From the NCBI GenBank assembly GCA_958510825.1, contig OY294047.1:3472001-3536000 (forward strand): DNA of 64,000 bases, read 5' to 3'. Source of the DNA: Brachypterus glaber. Taxonomy: Eukaryota; Arthropoda; Insecta; Coleoptera; Kateretidae. Under the pieces are notes generated by a model. That model ran no database searches. It was not told the DNA's origin and was given only the letters and a program-made list of their open reading frames with translations. How positions within the stretch are numbered: the stretch's first letter is position 1; each line of letters begins with the position of its first letter. Shown here piece by piece: positions 9,650 to 18,481 of this stretch. Position numbers and translations under genes: made by a program.

Positions 9650-12600
9650 TTATTTCTTTTGCACAATCCAATGATGCGCCATTACACCCGGCAGCGTCAG
9701 TCTTTGATCCACTGACCTAACCAGTAACTGAAAAAAATAAAACAAAAACATATTAAAAAACGCAGCAGACACAAAACAGGGTTCGCCGTTATTCACTGTT
9801 AGTTAGATTAAACTAAATATCGTTTTAAAACCATAAATAAAATAACACTGCTCAACACACAAAAATTTGCCGATACCATTTTAGTTGCATCTGGCTATAT
9901 TTGATGCGCTGATTTTAGAACCCAATGGCGTTAGGCTAATTTCGTAAGCATGATATCATTGGAGTAATGGCGTTAGGATAATGGCGTTAGGCAAATGGCA
10001 TAAGCCTAATGGCGTTAGGCTAATGGCATAAATCTAATGGCGTTAGGCTAATGACGTAAGCGTAATGGCGTTAGGCCAGGGCATTAGGCTAATGGGTTAG
10101 GCTAAGCTTAATGGCGTTAGGCTAATGGCATAAGCCCAATGGCGTAAGGGTAATGGCGTTAGGCTAATGGCATAAGCCTAATGGCGTTAGGCTAATGACG
10201 TAAGCGTAATGGCGTGAGGCCAGGGCATTAGGCTAATGGGTTAGGCTAAGCTTAATGGCGTTAGGCTAATGGCATAAGCCTAATGGCGTTAGGCTAATGA
10301 CGTAAGCGTAATGGCGTGAGGCCAGGGCATTAGGCTAATGGGTTAGGCTAATGGCATAAGCCTAGTGGCGTAAGGGTAATGGCGTTAGGCTAATGGCATA
10401 AGCCTAATGACGTAAGCCTAATGGTGTTAGGCTAATGACGTAAGCGTAATGGAGTTAGGCTAAGGGCGTTAGGCTAATGACGTTAGGCTAAGCTTAATGG
10501 CGTTAGACTAATGGCATAAGTCTAATGGCTTTAGGCTAATGGCGTAAGCCTAATGGCGTTAGGCTGAAGCGTAATGGCGTGGCCAACAAGGCCCAGAAAT
10601 TGTCCTTAAATTCCGATAAAGTGTATTTTCTATTAATTTGTGATACTAACAAATTATAAATAATTAATAAAGAAGTTTTTATGCAGCTTTTTTTTCTACA
10701 TAAACCTATTTTAGTTATTTTAAAATAGGACTATTATATTCTATATAATATAGAAAAAAAAAGTGACATAAATTTTTTTTTATCTAATATTTATCAGTAA
10801 TCAGTAGCACTAATTAATATAAAATGCACTTTTTGGGAATTTAAGGGTAATTTAGGGGTAATTTCGGGGCCTTGTTGGCACGGTTTAGAAACTTTTGATC
10901 AAGATTTTGCAGGCTTATTTTGATACTCAAAAAGAAAAAATATAGATATCAAGGTTTTTAAATTTTATAAAATTACAAACACTAGAGCTGGTTTTATAGG
11001 AATTTTATCGACATTTGCGTGATTTTAGGGTTTTTGGGCCCTAAAAGTACCTCTTAGGGTTGTATCTATAAATTTTTACTCTAAGGGCGTTCCAACCACG
11101 ACACATGGAAAAGATAGCAAATATTTTTTTTTTGACCTTGATGTTTGAGAACCATTTTAGGATATTTAATTTTCGGATTTTTTTTTTTTGGTTGAAACTC
11201 CTGGGAATGTTTTTGTGGACCTACTTACCCTAGATATAAGATCCCTGGCCCCTGATGGCACATGGTCTGGGTATTCTAATTGAACATTTCTAATTTTTGT
11301 GTAAGTTTCTTCACTTGTTTTACTTTCGAATGGTGGATGTCCAATTAAAAATTCATAGCATAAAACACCTGTAAAAGAAAAATATAAACAATGCAAATCG
11401 CTTTATTCTCGTCAAGACTTAGTAGGGATTGCAATACCGAAACCGGTATTACGGTAATACCGCCCAAATATCGGTATTGAAAATACCGGTTTTTAGTTGA
11501 AGCAAATTAGACTTTTTAGAAGAAATAATTCATAAAGTTTTGAAACTGGTTTGGAATTTTTATCTCCTAAACCAGAAGTAAAAATATAAAAAAATAAAAC
11601 AGAAAATATTCATTAAAACTGCGGCAATAAGAAAGTCTCTCTTTGATAAACAGACAAAAAAAATAGTTGTACATTTTTTGTTGCTGTTAATACAAAAATA
11701 CTTTTTTTAATCATTCTAAATGAAAACAAAAGTAGAGAATGTTTAAGCTTTAAAACGAGAAAAGAATCAGTCAAATCCATCAATTAGTTTTCAAAATATT
11801 TGATCTTAAAAAATGGAATTTTTTTAGGTGGATAGATTTTTTTGCTCTCAAGTGTAATTTACCTATAGGTAAGTATACTTACCTAAACACCAATGATCAA
11901 CATATTCACAATATTCCCGTCCTTCCACCATCTCTGGGGGTAAGTAGTCCAAGGTTCCACAAAGAGTGGTTCTTTTCAATGATGGCGCATGTACAGACCA
12001 ACCAAAATCAGCCAGTTTGATGTTACCATTGATGGTAAGCAAAAGATTTTCGGGTTTGATGTCTCTGTGTATCACTTGGTTTTGGTGGCAGTAGTGAAGA
12101 GCATCGGCAACTTGATACGTGTATTTTGCTGATCTAAAATAAATATTTTAGATAATATCTACACCTATAACGTGTAGTCGGTAAGAGAGAGCCCTACATC
12201 TTTTTTCGAGGATATAGTTTACTTCCCGACGCACAATGCTTTGTACATAGAGTTTCTTTCTGAAGCTTATTTTTGGTGAACTAAAACATTTTAAAACACG
12301 AGTGCTGCGTACCCGTCACGATTCGAGGCTGTCTTCCTCTATAGGCATCCGAAAGGTCCGAAAATGACGCCTACAGCGGCTGCAAAGTACATGGGCAAGT
12401 CGGGGACATTCATCAGCAAGTGAGTGAAATAGTACTCGGAAACGAAAAATGTTGACGACTTACTAGATCGTGGCTCATCAGGAAAAGTGTCGGCTAACAT
12501 GAAAAATTATTTTTAACGGGTTTTATTATCAGAACCTCAATTAACACTGAGATAAATGGCAAAAATACTGATGCAGAAAGGTTTGGATATTTTGCATGAA

Positions 12601-15600
12601 ATCTTTGTTGAGAGAAAAACGACTCGCGTGGGCCAAGGATAGAGATTGGCCGTCCCAGTCGCCCGACACAAACCCCATCAAGCACAAGCTTCGCGGGAAA
12701 AAGGTATACATATTAGAGCAGCTGTCGCGAGACTCGAACAATTTGGAGGTATTTGCCGTAGGAATATGTGGAAAATAATTGACGCCAATGGGCACTGGAC
12801 GATTTCCTAAATTATTTGCATTGACCTACCATTCATTGACTGTGAATTGATGTAAAAAAAATTAGTATAAATAAATTCTTAAATAAACAATGTGTGACAT
12901 GCTCTTACTTGACCGACTGTACATTATAACAGTGTTAATTTTTGCCATTTTTTTTTGCAATTTTAGACAGGTTACTACTGAATCCAGTATTATTCATGGA
13001 TAATACGAAACACAGGAAGTAGAATAAAACAAAAAAACTTACAAATGTTCATTAAACATTCCTCCAGGGCTTTGTCTTAAGTGGTGAAATAGCTCTCCTT
13101 TTCCTGCATATTCTAGTACCAAATAAATTCTATAATCATCATGAAACCAGGCCAACAACTGCAGAATATTTGGATGCCTAAAAAAATATTACAATTAAAA
13201 ACAACCGGATTGCCGGCAAGAAACCCTGACATTAACCCATGCGATTTTTTTTGTGGGGTTAATATTTTGTATAAAAAATTAATTATGCATCAAGGTGGAA
13301 TTGAGTTAAATCAATCAATCAAGTTTGAATTAGGGTTGTGGAAAAATACACCTTCTTTAGAAAAAGATGTCCCAGTGAGGCTCAACATTAGTTGTTTCAT
13401 CAAAATTTGTACATAAGCCATAGTTTTTCTAAAAAGTCTAAAAAGTCATTTTTTTTTTAGTTTTTTCAAATTAGTGTGAACAATAAAAAAAAACTTTAAA
13501 AATCATGGTAGGTCCTTGTAGAGGATTTATTCAAGTTTTTAAAACCGCCCCTTTATTTACTGTGCGGTCATTAGTTGCTATGTTATCGATGATCAAACAA
13601 AAGGATCCTTTTTCATTTAAAGTCAGATATCTCAGCGAAAAATCGACGAAGAGAGAATAAAAAAAAAAGAAAATTAAAGCTGAATAAAGAAGCTAACTGA
13701 CCAATGTATTGGTTTAAGAGAAAAACTTTCCCAATCCGTGGTCCCAAAAAGAAAAAGACCAAATGGAAAATTTTTATCTTGCACTATTTCTTATGATTGC
13801 GCAAAAACCTCACAAAAAAAAATTGCCAAAAGATCTCAAAACTAGAAGCATAAAGCTTCAAAATTCTTTTTTTTAATCTCCATTTTTTACTGAGAGACAG
13901 CCTTTCAAAAATCACTAAAGGATTTAGTAATTTTTTTTGTTCCTTTAATTTTTTCCAGTTGTGTATGACAACAACTTACTTTAAGTGGCTTTGAATTTCA
14001 ATTTCTCTCAGGATTTGCCTCTCAACTCGTCCCTGTACAATTTCCTTCTTGTGCAGTGTTTTTAGTGCAACAATAAAGCCAGTCTTTTTCTCCCTGGATA
14101 AATAAACTCTTCCAAATTTTCCTCTGCCCAGACGTGGTCCAAGTTCAAAGTCATCTAGTGACCATTCATATCTGTAATTAGAAAAGAAAATAGAACAAAA
14201 AGAAAAAAGCTGTAATATACCGGGTGTTTTTCAAAGGTGGCTCGCCCCTATAACTTTTTTATTCCTAGAGATAAAAGAATGAAATTTAAATGGTTTCTAT
14301 AAGACCATATTTTGGATTATATCACCTAAAGTAATTTTTTCTTTCATTTCCGGCTTAACCAGAAACGACCCCTACTTTTAATTTTCAAATGGAACACCCT
14401 GTATATTTTTAGATAGGTATTTGGATTCTCCATTAAATTCTGCATTAAAAGCTGTCAAAATTTGACAAAAACTTAGGATAATACACATAATTTAATGGAG
14501 AATCCAAATATGTAAAAATATACAAGGTGTTTAATTTAAAAATCAAAAGTAGGGGTAATTTTTGGTTAAACTGAAAGTGTAAAAGAAAATTACATTATGT
14601 GATATAATTAAAAATATGGTCTTATAGACGCCCTGTAAATTTCATTCTTTTATCACTAGGCTCAGGCCTTAAGTATCCAGTCCAGCACTGACAGTACTGC
14701 CCTGCCAAGACAAGTTGTCCTATTTGCAAATTATATGTTTTGTGTTTTATTGTTTTTGTTTGCACTTTTTGAAAACATGTTTAAATAAATATGGTGTTGG
14801 GTTCTGCTTAATTTTAAATCAAAAATATGTGATATCCCCAGTCCAGCCACAAAAGTACTGCCCTGCTAAGATAAGTTGTCCTATCTGCAAATTAGATGTT
14901 TTGAGTTTTATTGTTTTTGTTTGCACTTTTTGAAACCATCTTCAAATAAATATGGTTCTGTTTTATTTTAAATCAAAAATACGTGATATCCCTTGAAAAA
15001 AAATTTTTTTTTTTGTCAGAAAAATAAATTGCATTGTTCTGAGAAAGTTAGGACAAAATGATCTAAAAAGTCCATTTAAATTACTAAGATATGTAAAGTT
15101 ACTCCTAGTCCTGACTTATTTTTCTAGTAAAGACTAGTTGGGACAATTTTATTTAGAAAACATTAAAAATTTTCCACATAGGACAAACATCTTAGGCTAA
15201 TTTTTAGGATTTGGGTTTTAGATAGGACTTTTCTTTTTAGTAGGCACATGGGGCTAGTGTAAAGCAATACAATGGTGTGCTTATCTCAAAAAGTAAATTT
15301 TTGCAGATAGGACAACTTGTCTTAGCAGGGCAGAGTACCTTCCAGCCATTCCATGAATATCAAGAATAAGACCCATGATTGGGTGGTTTTATTATTATTA
15401 GTACAAAAAGGCAGAGGCATTAATGCCTATTATGCCTAAGTATTATTACAAATATAAATAGATAATATGAAATATAAAAATTGAAACATTTAATATAAAT
15501 AAAAGTTTGATGTCTACCATCATAACGATTTTTAAAAGATTTTACTGATGAGGCGGAGATAGTTGATTCAGTTAGAGAGTTCCAGAAGCTAAAGACACAA

Positions 15601-16199
15601 TTAGGTAGAAAATATTGCCTGATAGTGGTAAAAAAAGTTCACGTCTGCAATTAAATTATGTTAAATTTCCCAGATAACTAGAAGATTGTTGAAGGTGCCA
15701 AAGCTATGGATGCAGACCTCTATAAACTGATTCAGAAGTTAATTTAATGGTGGTTTGAATCTACAGTGGATTCTTTATGAATTTAAACAACTTAATAATT
15801 ATTAGCAGAACAGTAAGGTAAAAACATAACATAAACCAAAAGGTAAAAAGTGACGTTGGACTTTGGTTCAAACGAGGGAAGAATCACAAAATTAAGTTTC
15901 AACTTTTAAAGCTTAAAAAAAACAAGCTGGAAAAACCTTTCCAAAATAATAGAGGAAATATACCTTGTGAGCAACATTTGGTTACAAAGTGTGGCCCAGG
16001 GTTGGGCAGCTGATCATATTTCAAACTACTAATACATAAACATTGTAAAAACTAATATTAAATTTACTTACTCTGGATTTCTAAAACTTTTATGTGACAC
16101 CATAGCTTTAACCAATTTCTCAGTGTCCTGTTCTAATTCCTTTGGTATACTTAATGTATGTAAGTAAGTATTAGCTTCTCCATCTACATTTTTAGCCAT
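9650..16199 (-). CDS. aurB: Aurora kinase, B type, complete six-exon gene
   Basis: Ser/Thr kinase of mitosis; Aurora B is the catalytic subunit of the chromosomal passenger complex (family knowledge). Exons, 5' to 3': 16072-16199, 13980-14171, 13043-13177, 11883-12133, 11229-11368, 9650-9727. All introns are GT-AG and all phases agree, giving 307 residues and a TAA stop. Seen: short N-terminus (about 45 residues), glycine loop GRGKFGRVY (58-66), catalytic Lys80, alpha-C Glu99, HRDIKPEN with Asp176, DFG with Asp194, activation loop Thr208 before CGT, and a PPE motif at 217-219. The short N-terminus and DHWCLG in subdomain IX favour B over A, which usually has WSLG. The start lies in a good context (AAAATGG). 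An AATAAA overlaps the stop codon. The introns hold a minisatellite and several transposon relics. The Aurora identity is firm; the B subtype is fairly likely. Confidence 0.95.
9921..10585. repeat. 14-bp minisatellite in the last Aurora intron
   Basis: About 660 bp of the word AATGGCGTTAGGCT and its variants (AATGGCATAAGCCT, AATGACGTAAGCGT, CAGGGCATTAGGCT). A longer pattern of several words, including AATGGGTTAGGCTAAGCTTA, recurs at about 10087, 10227 and 10337. It lies entirely in intron 5 and carries no frame. Confidence 0.9.
10590..11228. other. Aurora intron 5, rest; no feature seen
   Basis: AT-rich intron DNA between the minisatellite and the exon 5 donor (CTTAC at 11224-11228, minus-strand GTAAG). 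No further repeat family was recognised. Confidence 0.5.
11400..11870. repeat. Aurora intron 4 repeats
   Basis: The words ACCGGTATT and GGTATTACGGTAATACCG (about 11430-11505) occur in both orientations. From about 11630 the block GTTGTACATTTTTTGTTGCT to AGAATGTTTAAGCTTTAAAA and GGTGGATAGATTTTTTTGCT matches parts of 55740-55860, 58100-58210 and the inverse of 57260-57360, all in the ELOVL gene. Confidence 0.6.
12174..12925 (+). pseudogene. Decayed Tc1-type transposon in Aurora intron 3
   Basis: Seen: the plus strand near 12368-12490 reads [18 protein letters not shown], then, after stops, [17 protein letters not shown], like the N-terminal helix-turn-helix of Tc1 transposases. At about 12620-12700 it reads [16 protein letters not shown], the segment around the family's second catalytic Asp. 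The middle is missing and stops interrupt the frame. The ends TAGTCGGTAAGAG and CTTACTTGACCGACTGTA are an imperfect inverted pair next to TA. It is dead and opposite in orientation to the host gene. Confidence 0.7.
13186..13420 (+). pseudogene. Fragment of a DDE transposase in Aurora intron 2
   Basis: The plus strand encodes [19 protein letters not shown], a good match to the PARSPDLNPCDFFLWG signature that follows the second catalytic residue in mariner/Tc-type transposases. The fragment runs to about 13420 with weak similarity only. It begins within 10 bp of the Aurora exon 3 acceptor. Confidence 0.55.
13421..13979. other. Aurora intron 2, rest; no feature seen
   Basis: AT-rich intron sequence with short A and T runs. 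I see no exon and no repeat family known from elsewhere in the window. Confidence 0.45.
14264..14660. repeat. Foldback repeat in Aurora intron 1
   Basis: CCTAGAGATAAAAGAATGAA at the left end reappears inverted (TTCATTCTTTTATCACTAGG) at the right. The arms continue through GGTTTCTATAAGACCATATT and through GGATTCTCCATTAAATT / AATTTAATGGAGAATCC. AACACCCTGTATATTTTTA, a common end motif of insect MITEs, lies inside the left arm. Non-coding. Confidence 0.85.
14697..15335. mobile_element. TIR element with internal duplication and GGACAA words
   Basis: CTGCCCTGCCAAGACAAGTT at the left end matches the complement of AACTTGTCTTAGCAGGGCAG at the right end, each next to GTAC. A block of about 160 bp, beginning near CCAGTCCAGC, is duplicated in tandem at 14678-14837 and 14838-14995. 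The interior repeats AGGACAA, GGGACAATT and TAGGAC-type words. Non-autonomous, in Aurora intron 1. Confidence 0.7.
15370..15650 (-). pseudogene. 3' end of a CR1/L2-like LINE
   Basis: On the minus strand 15497-15640 encodes [20 protein letters not shown], then [20 protein letters not shown], with a stop just upstream. It matches the C-terminal WNSL...V..FK.R pattern of the intact LINE at 16481-18226. It is followed by an AT-rich tail with TAATAA-type repeats near 15390. A dead, 5'-truncated fragment in Aurora intron 1. Confidence 0.7.
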
Positions 16200-16234
16200 T
16201 TTTACGAATTATAGTGAACTAAACACAGCAAGCA

Positions 16235-16275
16235 CAGCATCTATATAAAGTTGGCACCAAACTAGCCAGCACCCG
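16235..16275. promoter_or_regulatory. Upstream block of Aurora, mirrored beyond the far satellite array
   Basis: TATAAAGTTGGCACCAA (16244-16260) then CCAGCACCC (16266-16274) recur inverted at 28183-28199 and 28171-28178, with nearly the same spacing. The block lies 45-75 bp upstream of the Aurora start codon. On the plus strand it looks like a TATA box pointing into the satellite; this promoter role is inferred only. Confidence 0.5.
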
Positions 16276-16419
16276 GTTTAAGTGTCGTTCTAGTTATAAA
16301 TTTGGTTATCAAAAATAAAAAATTCATTTAATATTGTTTTTATTTCTATTATTTAATATTTTCTAGTATTTTTATAGAAATGGTAAGTAAATAATTTTTT
16401 TTATTATGAGGTGTATTTG

Positions 16420-16465
16420 AACAAAAATAATTAAATCAAATGTTGGTTGGATCACAGCACCCAAG
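16420..16465 (+). repeat. Degenerate outer satellite unit, left of LINE
   Basis: AAAAATAATTAAATCAAATG then ATCACAGCACCCAAGT resembles the end of the 158-bp unit (AAAAAAATAAATTCAGTCAC, AGCACCCAGGT). It shows that the array begins before the LINE. Confidence 0.6.
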
Positions 16466-18226
16466 TATGAACAGAACCTATTGAACTCCAGTGATAAACA
16501 CTTCTATGCCTACATAAAACGTTCACTAAATTCTAAACTTAACCACTTTACGCTGAAAGACCAGCTGACCAACTGTGTTATAACTGACGAGATGCGAATA
16601 GCTGAGTGTTTTGCTGACCAGTTCCAGAAAGTATTTACCTGTGAAGACATGAATAATATTCCAACGTTAAATCCAGAACATCGGTCAAGAGCTTCTCTGG
16701 AAGAAATTATCTTCACCCCTGAAAAGGTCGAAAAAGCTATTCACTCCCTAAAAACTGACTCATCCCCGGGCAAAGATGGAATACCTGCAATTTTCTTAAA
16801 AAAGTGTGCCGCCACACTTTCGCAGCCATTGTCCATAATGATGAATAACATATTCAGTGAAGGGAAACTTCCAAAGGAATGGAAGACAGCTATAGTTGTT
16901 CCTATATACAAAAAAGGTAATAAAGAGCTCCCTGTAAATTACAGACCAATCAGTTTGACTAGTGTCCTGTGCAAATGTATGGAAAAGATCATAGTTTGGG
17001 AAATGACATCTTTTCTTCTTGAAAACCACATTATCCCTCTATCCCAACATGGTTTTCTTCCTGGGAGATCAACTTTTACAAACCTTCTAAACAAACTGCA
17101 TGATTGGTCATTATCTGATGACGTGGGTGACGCTATAGATGTCTTCTACTTGGACTTCGAAAAAGCATTTGACAAGGTTCCCTTTAACAGAATGAACATA
17201 AAACTGGATTTCGTTGGCATTAGGGGCTTTTTGCTGAGATTATTGGAAGAATTTCTGCAAGGTAGATACTTCTCTGTCCGAATTGGCTCAAAAACATCAA
17301 CACTGCGGGAGGTGCTCAGTGGGGTTCCACAAGGTTCGGTATTGGGGCCTCTACTATTTTTGATATATATATTTGACCTTTTAGCTAATCTAAAAACTAA
17401 AAAGTCTTCGTTTGCTGATGATACCAACTGTCACTGCAGTGCACTCACCGAACATGCAGACCTCCAGCATGATATAAATACTATCAAAGAATGGACAATG
17501 GCTTGGCAAATGCCCCTAAATGAAGCGAAGTGCAGCATTCTACACATTGGTCGAAACAATCCAGGACATACATACTTCATTGGTCAGACTCAAGTTAACG
17601 CTGTTAAAGAGCAGAAGGATCTAGGGATTACTGTAACTGAAGACCTCAAGTGGGAGACACATATAAACAACATCGTCAAAAAAAGCAATAGTCTCATTTA
17701 TTTGATAACTAAAGCTTTTAAGAACTTTACTCCCGAAATGATCCTGAAGCTACATAAATCCTATATAAGGCCTAGGCTTGAGTATGCTCAATGTATATGG
17801 AGCCCTTACTACGTAAAAGACATTGAGGCACTGGAAAAGGTACAACGTAAAGTCACAAAGTTACCTGCAGCCCTTAAAAACCAATCCTACGAAAGTAGAC
17901 TCGAAGCTCTTAAACTTCCCACTCTCTCCCAAAGAAGGCTACGTGGTGACCTCATCGAAACCTACAAAATAATCCAAGGACATTATTCATGCAACCTGGA
18001 CATTTTTCGACCATCAGAAAACCAGCATCTTCGAGGTCACAACAAAAAGTTGTCTAAAGAGAGGTGTAACAAACTACTTAGGAAGAACTTTCTATCAAAT
18101 CGAGTCGTCTACTCTTGGAATAGTTTAAGTGAGGAGACTGTAAATGCGCAATCCGTAAACCAGTTCAAAAATAGATTGGATAAGGAAATGGCTGTTTGGA
18201 ATGGCAATTTAGTACACTATATGTGA
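16463..18226 (+). CDS. Reverse transcriptase, C-terminal part of LINE ORF2
   Basis: The frame is open from the satellite junction (KYEQNLLNSSDKHFYAYI) to the TGA at 18224; an ATG is not needed, because the protein is truncated at its N-terminus. Seen: SSPGKDGIPAIFLKK, the NYRPISLTSVLCKCMEK block, HGFLPGRST, the catalytic FYLDFEKAFD, LSGVPQGSVLGPLLFLIYI, and FADDTN with the catalytic Asp pair. A thumb region follows, then the C-terminal pattern NRVVYSWNSLSEETVNAQSV and FKNRLDKEM typical of CR1/L2/Rex1 clades. The frame has no stop over 581 codons, so the insertion is recent. The endonuclease domain is absent, so it cannot move by itself. Confidence 0.92.
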   Translation, partial: KYEQNLLNSSDKHFYAYIKRSLNSKLNHFTLKDQLTNCVITDEMRIAECFADQFQKVFTCEDMNNIPTLNPEHRSRASLEEIIFTPEKVEKAIHSLKTDSSPGKDGIPAIFLKKCAATLSQPLSIMMNNIFSEGKLPKEWKTAIVVPIYKKGNKELPVNYRPISLTSVLCKCMEKIIVWEMTSFLLENHIIPLSQHGFLPGRSTFTNLLNKLHDWSLSDDVGDAIDVFYLDFEKAFDKVPFNRMNIKLDFVGIRGFLLRLLEEFLQGRYFSVRIGSKTSTLREVLSGVPQGSVLGPLLFLIYIFDLLANLKTKKSSFADDTNCHCSALTEHADLQHDINTIKEWTMAWQMPLNEAKCSILHIGRNNPGHTYFIGQTQVNAVKEQKDLGITVTEDLKWETHINNIVKKSNSLIYLITKAFKNFTPEMILKLHKSYIRPRLEYAQCIWSPYYVKDIEALEKVQRKVTKLPAALKNQSYESRLEALKLPTLSQRRLRGDLIETYKIIQGHYSCNLDIFRPSENQHLRGHNKKLSKERCNKLLRKNFLSNRVVYSWNSLSEETVNAQSVNQFKNRLDKEMAVWNGNLVHYM

Positions 18227-18481
18227 TTTATTATTTAATTTATTAACTATTTAATTTAATTTATTTAACTTCTTAATTTGTGATTTTTATATTTTATATT
18301 TATTATTTATTTTTTATTTTTTATTTTTTATTGTGATATTTTATTTGTATACTTATTTATTTTTATTATGCTATAAGCATTATGATATACTACTTTTTAT
18401 TTTTTGTAATTGAACGCAGTCTCATCGGCTATGCCGCTCGTCTGTTTGATTAAATTATTATTATAATTATTATTATATTAT
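16466..18481 (+). mobile_element. 5'-truncated CR1/L2-like LINE inserted in satellite
   Basis: The insertion splits a satellite unit: the left side ends CACAGCACCCAAGT (16453-16466) and the right side resumes AAGTCGAAAAAAAGC (18482 on), giving AAGT as a 4-bp target duplication. After the reverse transcriptase frame come 250 bp of AT-rich 3' UTR and a (TTA/ATT)n tail. No 5' end, endonuclease or first frame is present. Confidence 0.85.

Noticed and set aside
9921..10585. TTAGG/TTAGGC words as a possible interstitial telomere tract
   Set aside because: The TTAGGC is only part of a 14-bp unit and is never tandem by itself; insect telomere repeats are contiguous TTAGG.
16510..17427. Minus-strand open frames opposite the LINE reverse transcriptase
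   Set aside because: They are shadows of the plus-strand coding frame.
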